59,024 nt of DNA from Propionibacteriaceae bacterium (GCA_031272505.1 JAISTQ010000057.1:1-59024); one strand, 5' to 3'. Shown: positions 40,790 to 49,475, counted from the stretch's first letter. The notes: generated from the sequence alone by a model not told the origin. Program-made: numbers and translations.

Positions 40790-41794
40790 ATGAAGAAACT
40801 CATCAATGACCCGCAGAACGTAGTACCGGAAACCCTCGCCGGGTTCGAGGCAGTCTATGCCGACTACGTCAAGGTCTACTATGACGAGGACGACAACCCC
40901 TACGTGGTGCGCGCAGACGCCCCCGTGGCGGGCAAGGTCGCCCTGGTCTCCGGCGGCGGCTCCGGCCACGAGCCGCTCCACGCTGGTTATGTTGGTATGG
41001 GCATGTTGGACGCCGCCGTGCCTGGCGCCGTCTTCACCAGCCCCTCCCCCGGCCCGATTCTGGAAGCCACCAAGGCTGTGAACGCGGGCGCGGGCGTGCT
41101 GCACATCGTGAAGAACTACACCGGCGACGTGCAGAACTTCGAAATCGCCGCCGAAGACGCGGCTGACGAAGGCATCGAGGTCAAGGCCATCGTCGTCGAT
41201 GACGACGTAGCCGTGCAGGATTCCCTGTGGACGACCGGCCGCCGTGGCGTGGCCGGCACCGTGCTGCTGGAGAAGATCGTCGGCGCCGCCGCCCAGGCTG
41301 GCAAGAACCTCGACGAATGCCTCGCCCTTGCCGAGAAGGTGAACGGCCAAGTGCGTTCGATGGGCGTCGCGCTCACCGCCTGCACCGTCCCGCACGCGGG
41401 CAAGCCCTCATTCGACCTTCCGGATGACGAGATTGAGGTCGGCATCGGCATCCATGGCGAGCCGGGCCGTCGTCGCGAGAAGTACACCAGCGCCGACGCG
41501 ATCACCGACGAGCTGATCAAGCCCGTCCTCGATGATCTGAAGGCGCCCGCCGGCTCCCAGGTGCTGTTGTTCGTCAACGGCATGGGCGGCACCCCCGAGT
41601 CCGAACTGTACATCGTCTACAAGCACGCGCGCGAAGTCGTCGAGTCTTACGGCTTGAGCGTGGCCCGCTCGCTGGTCGGCAACTACATCACCTCCTTGGA
41701 GATGCAGGGCTGCTCGGTGACGGTCCTCTTGCTGGACGACGAGCTGACCGGCTACTGGGATGCCCCGGTGGACACCCCGGCCATGAAAAAGTAA
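40790..41794 (+). CDS. dhaK: Dihydroxyacetone kinase subunit DhaK
   Basis: A 334-residue DhaK, which binds dihydroxyacetone covalently through a His. It has MKKLINDPQNVVPETLAG at the start, SGGGSGHEPLHAGYVG (about 55-70) and GIGIHGEPGRRR (about 221-232) with the substrate-binding His. Together with DhaL and DhaM it phosphorylates dihydroxyacetone using PTS phosphate, feeding glycolysis from glycerol. ATG 40790 behind AAAGGAGAG. Its G+C is slightly lower than its neighbours', as in highly expressed genes. Confidence 0.96.
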   Translation: MKKLINDPQNVVPETLAGFEAVYADYVKVYYDEDDNPYVVRADAPVAGKVALVSGGGSGHEPLHAGYVGMGMLDAAVPGAVFTSPSPGPILEATKAVNAGAGVLHIVKNYTGDVQNFEIAAEDAADEGIEVKAIVVDDDVAVQDSLWTTGRRGVAGTVLLEKIVGAAAQAGKNLDECLALAEKVNGQVRSMGVALTACTVPHAGKPSFDLPDDEIEVGIGIHGEPGRRREKYTSADAITDELIKPVLDDLKAPAGSQVLLFVNGMGGTPESELYIVYKHAREVVESYGLSVARSLVGNYITSLEMQGCSVTVLLLDDELTGYWDAPVDTPAMKK

Positions 41795-41802
41795 GGACAC
41801 AA

Positions 41803-42444
41803 ATGAGTGACACTCTGGATACCGCCTGGGCGCTCAACTGGATCCGCACCGCGCAGGAAGTCATCTCCGAGCATCGCATGGAGTTGATCGACCTCGACCG
41901 CGAGATCGGTGACGGCGACCATGGCGAGAACATGTATCGCGGCTTCACCAAAACAGTCGAGAAGCTCGCTGACGGCACGGACAGTATCGCCAGCGCGCTC
42001 GGCACCCTCGGAAAGACGCTGCTGGCGACCGTCGGCGGCGCGGCCGGCCCGCTCTATGGGACGGCATTCCGGGAAGCCGGCAAGGCTGTGGAAGGGCAAG
42101 AGACCATCGACGCGAACGGGGTGGTAGCCATCATCCAGGGCGCGTTGGACGGGATCGTCAAGCGGGGCAAGGCCACCACCGGCGAGAAGACGATGGTGGA
42201 CGCCTGGACTCCGGCGCTGGAGGCGGCGAAAGCCGCCGCGGCGGCTGGCAAGTCTCCGGCGGAGGCCTTCAAGGTGGCTGCCGAGGCGGCTGCCGCGGGG
42301 GCCGAGGAAACCATTCCGATGCTGGCCACCAAGGGCCGCGCGTCCTATCTGGGCGAGCGTTCCATCGGCCACAAGGATCCGGGCGCCACTTCGACGTCCT
42401 ACATCCTGGCCGTCGCCGCTGACACCGCCGAGGCCGCTCAATGA
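41803..42444 (+). CDS. dhaL: Dihydroxyacetone kinase ADP-binding subunit DhaL
   Basis: A 213-residue DhaL holding ADP, which is phosphorylated by DhaM and phosphorylates DhaK-bound dihydroxyacetone. It has LDREIGDGDHGENM (about 29-42) with the Mg-binding Asp residues, GGAAGPLYGTAF and GRASYLGERSIGHKDPGATS. It starts at ATG 41803, eight bases after dhaK, and overlaps dhaM by 4 bp. Confidence 0.96.
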   Translation: MSDTLDTAWALNWIRTAQEVISEHRMELIDLDREIGDGDHGENMYRGFTKTVEKLADGTDSIASALGTLGKTLLATVGGAAGPLYGTAFREAGKAVEGQETIDANGVVAIIQGALDGIVKRGKATTGEKTMVDAWTPALEAAKAAAAAGKSPAEAFKVAAEAAAAGAEETIPMLATKGRASYLGERSIGHKDPGATSTSYILAVAADTAEAAQ

Positions 42445-42830
42445 GTGTCGCCTTAGTGATCGTCTCCCACTCGGCTCAGCTGGCCTCCGGGCTGGCTGAG
42501 CTGGCTGGGCAGATGGCCAAAGACGTGACGATCCTGCCCGCTGGCGGCACCGACGACGGGCGGATCGGCACCTCTTATGATTTAGTTGAAGCCGCCGTCG
42601 CGCAGGCCCGCGCGGCTGGCCACGATGTCGCCATCCTCTCCGATCTGGGCTCCGCCAACATGACCATCGAGGCTGTGCTTGACGATTTGAGCGACGCCGA
42701 CCGCGACCACGTGGTCTTCGCCGAAGGCCCGCTGGTCGAAGGCGCCGTCGCCGCCGCCGTCACCTCCCAAATCGGCGGCGACCTCCCCGCCGTCACCGAA
42801 GCCGCCAAAGCCCGCGAACTCTTCGCCTGA
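42441..42830 (+). CDS. dhaM: PTS-dependent dihydroxyacetone kinase phosphotransferase DhaM
   Basis: A 129-residue EIIA(Man)-like DhaM with the phosphorylated His in VIVSHSAQLA (His10) and the SDLGSANMT loop. It passes phosphate from HPr to DhaL. Only the EIIA domain is present, without the HPr and EI-like domains of E. coli DhaM, so general PTS proteins must be encoded elsewhere. Last gene of dhaKLM. Confidence 0.93.
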   Translation: MSVALVIVSHSAQLASGLAELAGQMAKDVTILPAGGTDDGRIGTSYDLVEAAVAQARAAGHDVAILSDLGSANMTIEAVLDDLSDADRDHVVFAEGPLVEGAVAAAVTSQIGGDLPAVTEAAKARELFA

Positions 42831-43093
42831 GCCTCCCCTCTTTCTGCGGTGATGCCTCTTTGCACTTCCGCGCGCCCCGCGTAACCCACTCCCTTCGCCT
42901 AGCTTGGACGCCACCCATTGCCGTCATCCTCGAGCCGAAGCTCGGGGATCTTCGCGCAGTCCGAGAAATGAGTCTCCCGGCACTCATTTGCCGTCATCCT
43001 CGAGCCGAAGGCTCGGGGATCCATCGCGACGCACCGGAGGTGCTTGGAGTGAAACAGAACGCGGGAGCGTAGCGACCACCGCTTCCTCGCGTC
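42831..43093. repeat. Palindromic repeats after dhaKLM
   Basis: No gene is seen. A short copy at 42921-42950 and a full copy at 42991-43074 of the dispersed palindromic family are present. The full one reads CCGTCATCCTCGAGCC-GAA-GGCTCGGGGATCC, then GCACCGGAGGTGC, then GGGAGCGTAGCG. Confidence 0.8.
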
Positions 43094-43632
43094 ACCCCCA
43101 CACCTCCCTCACCCCCTGTGGGAACCCAAAACTACTCAATAGATTGCTAAACTGGCCCTCTTGGAAAACGATTGAGTAGTTTCAGGCCGAAAAACGGCCG
43201 TTTTGGGCCTTTTCGAGGGAAAAATCACTCAATCGTTTTGAAAACAGGCGTTTTCAGGCATCCATTGAGTAGTTTCCCTCCTCACCCCTTTTTCGATGCT
43301 GCGTCCTCACTGGCAGGCCCGACCGCTCCGCCATGGCCGTCTGTTGGCCGGCCCGCACAGCACCTCTTCCCGGCGGTATCGGCCCCAATCCTTCGGAAAT
43401 CACCGGTTTTCAAGAATCGGGGCCGCTCCTGACCGTCGCACCGGGGATCGCTGAGCGTAGCTGGGCTCCGTCCCGTGCGCCGAAACGGCCCCGATACCAG
43501 GAAAAGGCCGAATTCTTCATGATTGGGGCCGCTCCCCCACAAATACGCCGACGCCCTGGCAGGACTCTTCTTCTTCCGGCGGCTGCTCTTGGGGGTTGGC
43601 TCTCCGACGGGATCAAAAGCCGATCCGCCGGA
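43094..43632 (+). repeat. 540-bp structured intergenic element, copy 1
   Basis: Collinear with the reverse complement of 58206-58759. Order: CACCCCCAC...GTGGGAACCC; four ACTCAAT/ATTGAGT motifs around a GGCCGAAAA...TTTTGGGCC palindrome (43129-43276); a GGCCCGC hairpin (about 43311-43357); two hairpins with CGGCCCC/GGGGCCG arms (about 43379-43425 and 43486-43532); then a very similar 3' block from CACAAATACGCCG to GCCGATCC. No frame stays open and conserved in both copies. No gene lies between dhaM and lysC. Confidence 0.88.
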
Positions 43633-43710
43633 AAAGAGGGGGGGGAAGTGGGTTCTGGGGGCGGAGGGGCCGGGCGATTCGAGAAGGCGCGTCCAGGCTC
43701 GTCAGGCGTG

Positions 43711-43737
43711 TAAACTCTTACTGTTTCAAAAGGAGGC
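43711..43737 (+). promoter_or_regulatory. lysC -10 and ribosome-binding site
   Basis: TAAACT (43711-43716) and a strong AAAAGGAGG at 43728-43736, four bases before the lysC GTG. Confidence 0.55.
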
Positions 43738-43740
43738 GCG

Positions 43741-45006
43741 GTGCGGATCGTCCAGAAGTTTGGCGGGTCGTCGGTTGCGGATGCGGACAGCATCAAGCGG
43801 GTGGCCCGGCGGGTGGTGGCTACCAAGGCGGAGGGCAATGACGTGGTGGTCGTCATCTCGGCGATGGGCGACACCACCGATGAGCTGATGGATTTGGCGA
43901 AGCAGGTCTCTCCGGATCCGCGGCCCCGCGAGTTGGACATGCTGCTCACCGCCGGGGAGCGGATCAGCGCGGCGCTGCTGGCGATGGCGATCAACGATCT
44001 GGGGTATGACGCCCGTTCGTTCACCGGGTCGCAGGCCGGTGTGATCACCACGGCCGCGCATGGCGACGCCCGCATCATCGACATCACGCCCGGCCGGATC
44101 AAGTCCGCGTTGGAAGACGAGGACATCGTGATCGTGGCCGGATTCCAGGGCGTCTCGCAGACCACCAAGGACGTCACCACCTTGGGACGGGGCGCGTCAG
44201 ACACCACCGCGGTGGCGCTGGCAGCCGCGTTGGGCGCCGATTATTGCGAGATTTACACCGACGTCGCCGGCGTCTTCACCGCTGATCCGAGGATCGTGCC
44301 CAGCGCCCGTCGGATTCCGCAGATCGGCTACGAGGAAATGCTGGAAATGGCCGCGTCGGGGGCGAAGGTGCTGCATCTGCGCTGCGTCGAGTATGCGCGC
44401 CGCGAACACGTACCCGTACACGTCCGCTCGTCGTTCTCCGACAAGCCGGGCACCTGGGTGAAAGACATCGAGACCAAGGAGGATTCCGTGGAGCAGCCCA
44501 TCATCTCAGCGGTCGCGCATGACCGTTCGGAGGCCAAGATCACCATCGTCGGGGTGCCGGACGTGATCGGCAACGCCTCGCGCATTTTCCGGGCGATCGC
44601 CGCCGCCGACATCAACGTGGACATGATCGTGCAGAACGTCTCCACCGTGCACGATGGCCGCACCGACATCTCCTTCACGCTGCCGCAGAGCGCGGAAAAG
44701 GAGGCGCTGGCCGCGCTGGCCGCCATCAAAGCCGAGGTCGGCTTCGAGGACGTCATCTTCAACGCCGCCATCGGCAAAGTCTCCGTGATCGGCGTCGGGA
44801 TGCGCACCCATCCGGGCGTCACCGCCCGCTTCTTCGAGGCGCTGGCCGCCGCGGGCGTCAACATCGACATGATCTCCACCTCCGAGATCCGCATTTCGGT
44901 GGCGGTGGCTTCCGAGAATGTGGACAAGGCCGTCCAGGCGGCGCATACCGCGTTCGAGCTGGACGCCGAAGACGAGGCCATCGTCTACGCGGGTACCGGC
45001 CGTTAG
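43741..45006 (+). CDS. lysC: Aspartokinase
   Basis: A 421-residue aspartokinase, the first step toward lysine, threonine, methionine and diaminopimelate. It has [17 protein letters not shown] at the N-terminus, the kinase domain to about 240 (including [18 protein letters not shown]), then two ACT domains (about 265-415) that bind feedback inhibitors. GTG start 43741 behind AGGAGG. A strong internal start at codon 250 predicts an alpha/beta product pair as in Corynebacterium. asd lies 5 kb away, not adjacent as usual. Confidence 0.96.
   Translation: MRIVQKFGGSSVADADSIKRVARRVVATKAEGNDVVVVISAMGDTTDELMDLAKQVSPDPRPRELDMLLTAGERISAALLAMAINDLGYDARSFTGSQAGVITTAAHGDARIIDITPGRIKSALEDEDIVIVAGFQGVSQTTKDVTTLGRGASDTTAVALAAALGADYCEIYTDVAGVFTADPRIVPSARRIPQIGYEEMLEMAASGAKVLHLRCVEYARREHVPVHVRSSFSDKPGTWVKDIETKEDSVEQPIISAVAHDRSEAKITIVGVPDVIGNASRIFRAIAAADINVDMIVQNVSTVHDGRTDISFTLPQSAEKEALAALAAIKAEVGFEDVIFNAAIGKVSVIGVGMRTHPGVTARFFEALAAAGVNIDMISTSEIRISVAVASENVDKAVQAAHTAFELDAEDEAIVYAGTGR
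44476..45006 (+). CDS. lysC: Internal start: aspartokinase beta subunit
   Basis: AAGGAGG (44476-44482) lies five bases before an in-frame GTG at 44488 (codon 250). The resulting 172-residue product starts (M)[16 protein letters not shown] and contains both ACT domains. Corynebacterium lysC makes its beta subunit in the same way from a GTG at the matching place, so dual translation is very likely. Confidence 0.8.
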   Translation, partial: KEDSVEQPIISAVAHDRSEAKITIVGVPDVIGNASRIFRAIAAADINVDMIVQNVSTVHDGRTDISFTLPQSAEKEALAALAAIKAEVGFEDVIFNAAIGKVSVIGVGMRTHPGVTARFFEALAAAGVNIDMISTSEIRISVAVASENVDKAVQAAHTAFELDAEDEAIVYAGTGR

Positions 45007-45042
45007 AGGCGTGGACAATCCAGAATGCGCCGTCGCATCCGA

Positions 45043-45048
45043 TAAGGT
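45043..45048 (+). promoter_or_regulatory. Leaderless -10 of the LytR_C gene
   Basis: TAAGGT, six bases, then GTG 45055; no ribosome site. Confidence 0.5.
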
Positions 45049-45054
45049 ATATCC

Positions 45055-45672
45055 GTGGCTCGAACTGTCCGGTTAGTGTTGACCCCGATCGTGCTGCTTG
45101 CGCTGCTGGGTTTCTTGGTCTGGGGCGCCTGGTGGGGTTACGAGCATCTGCAGATGACCCCCGAAAAACCCCAAGCCGAATGCGTGATGACCAACGTCGG
45201 CACCGAGCTCACGCCCCCGTCGGTCACCGTCCGGGTTTTGAACGGCGGGACGTCTGGCGGCCTGGCCCGCCGCACCCGCACCTACCTCAACTCTTTCCAG
45301 TTCCGGGTGATCGCGGTGGGCAACACCGAGCGGGAGATCACCAACACCGTGATCGTGGGCAGTAGCGCCACCGATCCGGAAGTGCAGCTGCTGATGGGCT
45401 TCTTCACCGGCGCCACCGCCGAGGGTGACGGCCGAGTGGACCACATCGTCGACGTGCTGGTCGGCTCCGATTACGCCACCCCGGAGGATCGCACCGCCAT
45501 CCCGGTGTCGTATCCGGTGAGCGGGCCGGTGTGCCTGCCGCCGATCACCAGCACCTCCACCACCACGGCCACCGCCAGCGCCGTCCCGGAGGCCACCGAG
45601 GAGATCATCGTTGACGATGAAGTCACCTCGCCCACACCGTCAGAATCCGCGACGAAGAAGAAAAAGAAGTAG
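45055..45672 (+). CDS. LytR C-terminal domain envelope protein
   Basis: A 205-residue membrane-anchored protein. One membrane segment (about 8-30) is followed by an extracytoplasmic LytR_C domain (about 55-150, VTVRVLNGGTSGGLARRTRTYL). A Thr/Ser/Glu-rich linker and a Lys run follow at the C-terminus. LytR_C domains accompany LCP cell-wall ligases, but the catalytic LCP domain is missing. GTG 45055 fits a leaderless start. Convergent with the antiporter gene, with a two-base gap. Confidence 0.8.
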   Translation: MARTVRLVLTPIVLLALLGFLVWGAWWGYEHLQMTPEKPQAECVMTNVGTELTPPSVTVRVLNGGTSGGLARRTRTYLNSFQFRVIAVGNTEREITNTVIVGSSATDPEVQLLMGFFTGATAEGDGRVDHIVDVLVGSDYATPEDRTAIPVSYPVSGPVCLPPITSTSTTTATASAVPEATEEIIVDDEVTSPTPSESATKKKKK

Positions 45673-45674
45673 CG

Positions 45675-47162
45675 TCACTTATTCCATTTGGCCAGCCGGC
45701 CCTTGTCGGACAGGTCGCGCAACCGCCGCTCCACCTTGCCCCGGTCGGCCGCCCGGGTGACGATCAACAGATCATCGCCGGTGGCCAGCCGGTCGTCAGC
45801 GTGCGGGGTGAAGGTGGTGCCCTCGCGGATCACCAGCGAGATCACCGAGTTGCGCGGCAGGCGCAGCTCGCGCAGGCTGATGCCGTGCAGCCTGGAGCCC
45901 TCCTCGATGCGGACCTGCATCATGTCGGCCTGGATGTTGTCCAGCGGGGCGAACTCGATGTCGAGATCGGTGGAATCGTTCGGGCCGGAGACTTTGGTGA
46001 GCCGGGCCACCAGCGGCAACGTGGGGGCCTGCAGCACCGTGAAGATGACGACGAAGCAGAAGACGGTGTCAAAGAGCAAGTCGGCGTCCGGCACCTTTTC
46101 GGCCAGCGGCACCAGCGCCATGATGATCGGCACCGCGCCGCGCAGCCCCGCCCAGGAGTAGAAGAATTGCTCGCGCAGCCCGATCCGTTTCCAGGCGGCG
46201 CAGATGAAGACCGCGATGGGCCGGGCCAGCAGGGTGAGGAAGGCGCCGACGGCGATGCCGCCGATGGCCGCCGAGGCCGAGATGCGCATCGCGTCCGCCA
46301 ACAACCCGAGCATCACGAACAGGCCGATCTGGGCGATCCAGCCCACTCCCTCGGCGAACGAGCGGGTGGCGTTGCGGTGCGGCAGCTTCGAGTTGCCGAG
46401 CACCACCGAGGCCACGTAGACGGCCGCGAATCCGCTTAGGTGCAGGTAGGTGCCAAACCCGTAGGCAAAGACCGCGAAGCCCATTGCCGCCAGCGGGTAG
46501 AGGCCGGACGACGGCAGCGCGATGCTGCGCAACACCTGGGCCCCGAACCAGCCGATCACGATGCCCATCAGCAGGCCGCCGATCAGCTCTCCGCCGACGG
46601 TGGCGATCAGCTCGCCGGGATGCTCGTCCATCCCGTAGACCGCCCAGTGCGAGGCGGTGGTGACCAGCAGCACGATCGGCGCGTCATTGAAGCCGGACTC
46701 GGCCTCCAAAGTGGCCCGGATGCGGGCCGGAAGCGGCACTTTGCGCAGCACCGAGAAGATCGCCGCGGAATCTGTCGGCGACGTGATCGCGCCCAACAGG
46801 ATTGACGTCATCATGCCCATGCCCAGCACGTAATGCGCGAACAGCGCCACCAGCGCCACCTGCACGCCCACGCCCACCGTGGCCAGCAGGATCGCCACCG
46901 GCAGCGCGCCCTTGATCTCGCTCCACTTGGTGGTAAAACCGCCCTCGGCCAGAATCAACACCAGCGCCGCAAACCCGAGCGCGTGCGCCAACGAGGCGTC
47001 CGCAAACCGGAAGCCGAACCGGGCGCTGATCTCGCCCACCACCATGCCCAGCGCCAAGAACAGCAACAGCGACGGCAGCCCCAGCCGCGACCCGATCCGG
47101 GCCGACAAGATACACACCAAGAGCACTACTGCACCAAGCAACAACGCTTGATCCAGGCTCAC
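45675..47162 (-). CDS. CPA1-type K+/H+ or Na+/H+ antiporter (NhaP2/CvrA-like)
   Basis: A 495-residue cation/proton antiporter. About twelve membrane helices (1-390) include ITSPTDSAAIFSVLRKVPLP with the conserved Asp, LEAESGFNDAPIVLLV (ion-binding ND motif) and SWAGLRGAVPI. A TrkA-C/RCK_C domain (about 405-480) probably senses a nucleotide or ion. This combination matches NhaP2. GTG start 47162 behind AAGGAGG. Role: cytoplasmic pH and K+ control. Confidence 0.9.
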   Translation of the reverse strand: MSLDQALLLGAVVLLVCILSARIGSRLGLPSLLLFLALGMVVGEISARFGFRFADASLAHALGFAALVLILAEGGFTTKWSEIKGALPVAILLATVGVGVQVALVALFAHYVLGMGMMTSILLGAITSPTDSAAIFSVLRKVPLPARIRATLEAESGFNDAPIVLLVTTASHWAVYGMDEHPGELIATVGGELIGGLLMGIVIGWFGAQVLRSIALPSSGLYPLAAMGFAVFAYGFGTYLHLSGFAAVYVASVVLGNSKLPHRNATRSFAEGVGWIAQIGLFVMLGLLADAMRISASAAIGGIAVGAFLTLLARPIAVFICAAWKRIGLREQFFYSWAGLRGAVPIIMALVPLAEKVPDADLLFDTVFCFVVIFTVLQAPTLPLVARLTKVSGPNDSTDLDIEFAPLDNIQADMMQVRIEEGSRLHGISLRELRLPRNSVISLVIREGTTFTPHADDRLATGDDLLIVTRAADRGKVERRLRDLSDKGRLAKWNK

Positions 47163-47741
47163 AAATCCTCCTTCTCCCCCATTGTAGTGGACAACCCGCC
47201 CCAGTTTCCGCGAAAACGTCTTCGCACTTCGTGCTCGGGCTCCGCGAAATTGTCCTCGCTGCGCTCGGGCTCAGTTGTTCGCTCCAAATGCCTACGGCAT
47301 GTCGCTCACTGGATCCCCGGCCTTCGGCCGAGGATGACGGCCTTTGAGTGCCGGGAGACCTTCCCTTCGGACTGTGGGTGCAACCTTAGCGGCAGTACGC
47401 AGCATCAGTCTCCACGCAGCCCCCTGGCCGTCATCCTCGGGCGCAGCCCGGAGATCCAGACGATTGAGGAGCGAGGAAGCGAGCTCGCTCATTTCCGAGT
47501 GACGAGTGAGTCTGATAGGCGAAGCCGAACATACGCGCCTGGCGCGAAGCGCTGCGGACCGTAGCGGAGCGAAGGTTCGTTATGGCGCGTTAATCACGAG
47601 TGAGCGAAGCGAACGCGACGCGGAGCGAACGCGACAGGCAGTGAAGACAATTTCGGGCGGGGAGTTTCCGAACTGGGGGAAAGCGGGTAAGATTGCGTAA
47701 TTGGCTGGGTTGTCCAGCCAATGAGTATGAAAGGGCATCTA
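47163..47741. repeat. Repeat-mosaic intergenic region
   Basis: No gene is seen in 579 bp. It holds a full palindromic copy (47278-47340, GGATCCCCGGCCTTCGGCCG orientation), an inverted short copy (47428-47459), and several small inverted repeats of the GCACTTCGTGC or GCGCGAAGCGC type. The string AGGCGAAGCCGA at about 47517 also occurs near 3597, and several GAGCGAAGCGAACGC-type modules lie near 47560-47635. Confidence 0.75.
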
Positions 47742-47843
47742 GTGGGTTCGGTCATTAAGAAGCGTCGCAAGAGGATGGCGAAGAAGAAGCACCGCAAGCT
47801 GCTGAAGCGCACACGCATCCAGCGTCGCCGCGCCGGTCGCTAG
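47742..47843 (+). CDS. bS22/AURKAIP1-COX24-type ribosomal micro-protein
   Basis: A 33-residue, extremely basic peptide starting (M)[15 protein letters not shown] and ending RRAGR. This is the near-invariant actinobacterial AURKAIP1/COX24-domain protein found on the 30S subunit (bS22 in mycobacteria). GTG 47742 is preceded by AAAGGG at good distance. Too short for most gene finders but highly characteristic. Confidence 0.93.
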   Translation: MGSVIKKRRKRMAKKKHRKLLKRTRIQRRRAGR

Positions 47844-47855
47844 TGCCCCAGGGCC

Positions 47856-48473
47856 ATGAGCACCGCCGTCGTCCACTGTGTCCGCCACGGGCAGGTGGAA
47901 AACCCTGACGGGGTGATCTATGGCCGTCTGGACGGCTTCGCGCTCACCGAGTTGGGCCAGCAGATGGCCGCGCGGCTCGGGGAGCATTTCGCCAACACCA
48001 ACATCAGCTATCTCGTCACTTCGCCGCTGCTGCGGGCTACGCAGACGATGGCGCCAATCGCCGCCCGTCACCCGCAGATTGAGGTCGTCGAAGACCCGCG
48101 GGTGATCGAGGTCACCAACGTCTTCCAAGGCAAGTCTTTGGGCAAGCACCACTGGCGGCTGCTGCTGCCGCCGAACCTGTGGCAGATCCGCAACCCGATC
48201 AAGCCCAGTTGGGGCGAGCCCTACCGCAGCACCGTCACGCGGATGCGCGACGCGATCAAGGACGCCGCCCGGCACTGCCCGGATGCGGAGGCCGTCATCG
48301 TTTCCCATGAGCTGCCCATCTGGCTGGCCCGCCTCGCCGTCGAGCATCGGCCTTTCGTGCATGATCCGCGCAAACGCGAAGCCCGGCTGGCCTCCGTCAC
48401 CAGCTTCCATTACATCAACGGCAAACTGGTGAACCTCACCTACAGCGAGCCCGCCGCCGACCTGTACGAGTGA
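47856..48473 (+). CDS. Histidine phosphatase (phosphoglycerate-mutase-like)
   Basis: A 205-residue histidine-phosphatase-superfamily protein. Catalytic RHG at 10-12 (VRHGQVE), TSPLLRATQT (second Arg), and the second His in VIVSHELPIWLA (about 150-161). Actinobacterial GpmB-like members with this layout often neighbour cytochrome-c maturation genes, which are absent here. The substrate is unknown. ATG 47856 follows bS22 by 12 bases. Confidence 0.88.
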   Translation: MSTAVVHCVRHGQVENPDGVIYGRLDGFALTELGQQMAARLGEHFANTNISYLVTSPLLRATQTMAPIAARHPQIEVVEDPRVIEVTNVFQGKSLGKHHWRLLLPPNLWQIRNPIKPSWGEPYRSTVTRMRDAIKDAARHCPDAEAVIVSHELPIWLARLAVEHRPFVHDPRKREARLASVTSFHYINGKLVNLTYSEPAADLYE

Positions 48474-48497
48474 CGCCCGCGGGCGCTACTCCCCGCG

Positions 48498-49475
48498 TCA
48501 CCCATCCACTGTTAGCGACGCAATCGCCTTGTCCACGTCCGGATCCAGGTAGCTGGAGGTGTTGGGCACCGACGAGTAGAAGATCGACCAGCCGGAGGTC
48601 GTCGTCTGCACCAGGATGATCTTGACCCGCTCGCTGGTGGCGTTCAGCCCTTCGATGTCGAAGTGGAAGGTCGAATCGATCATCCAGCCGTTGTGGCCGG
48701 AAATGGTGGTGGCGGAGCTCTCCAGGATCTCCACCGTCAGCTCGTTGTCGCCGTAAAACTCGCCTTGGAGGCAGCGGAAAAGCAGCTCGGCCCCCTGTTC
48801 CGGGGAGGCGAAGCCGTCACCGATGGCCAGTTCGCCGATCACCACCGAGGCCACCCAGGCGGACCCCGGAACGTCGGGATCATAGTTTTCCTGATCCATC
48901 ACCGTCTGCGAGCCGACCATGTAGCTGTAGGCCACCCGGTTTTCGTATTGCACCGAACTCCACGGATCGCCCAGCTTCTCGTAGCTCATCAAGCCGCCAT
49001 AGACGCGGTTGGCTTCCTCGCGGGGCACGGGCGCGTTATCGCCCTCCGGGATCTTCGGGCAGGCGTTCGCCGACGCGGTGCCGGACGGCTGCACCTCGCC
49101 GCTGCCGCCACCACCCCACCAGTTGCCGATGTTGGAGGTGACGTACCAGATGCCGACGCCGAGCACCAGCACCACGGCGACCAGCACGATCCACCATTTC
49201 TTGGACGTCTGCGGCTGGGCGTAGTAATCCGGGTAGGGATTGACGTTATAGGGATCGATGCCGCGCACCTGCCCGTAGTTGCCCGAGGGGTATTGCGAGC
49301 CGCGGATCGGCTCCGAGGCGGCCGGTTGGGGCGCGGGCTGTGCGGGCTGTGGCGTGGGCGTCCCACTGGCGGCCAGCGGATTGTCGGTGACTGCCGTCGT
49401 CCAAGCGGAGCCATTCCAGTACCGGTACATGCCCGGCGCACCACCCGGATCCGGGTACCATCCTGCTTGATTCAT
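48498..49475 (-). CDS. DUF2510 membrane-anchored protein
   Basis: A 325-residue protein. The DUF2510 motif AGWYPDPGGAPGMYRYWNGSAW sits at the N-terminus, in parts typical of actinobacterial surface or regulatory proteins. A Pro/Gln-rich linker, a single membrane helix (about 93-115), a Gly-rich spacer and an extracytoplasmic domain (about 135-325) follow. Function is unknown. ATG 49475 behind AAGGAG. Confidence 0.85.
   Translation of the reverse strand: MNQAGWYPDPGGAPGMYRYWNGSAWTTAVTDNPLAASGTPTPQPAQPAPQPAASEPIRGSQYPSGNYGQVRGIDPYNVNPYPDYYAQPQTSKKWWIVLVAVVLVLGVGIWYVTSNIGNWWGGGGSGEVQPSGTASANACPKIPEGDNAPVPREEANRVYGGLMSYEKLGDPWSSVQYENRVAYSYMVGSQTVMDQENYDPDVPGSAWVASVVIGELAIGDGFASPEQGAELLFRCLQGEFYGDNELTVEILESSATTISGHNGWMIDSTFHFDIEGLNATSERVKIILVQTTTSGWSIFYSSVPNTSSYLDPDVDKAIASLTVDG

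Noticed and set aside
40722-40806. Upstream extension of the DUF177 gene
   Set aside because: It crosses the dhaK start and promoter region; the leaderless signal supports ATG 40641.
43333-43713. Protein encoded in the 540-bp element (QIRRRPGRTLLLP frame)
   Set aside because: The other copy has a stop soon after the shared string and the upstream parts differ in frame; DNA palindromes explain the similarity better.
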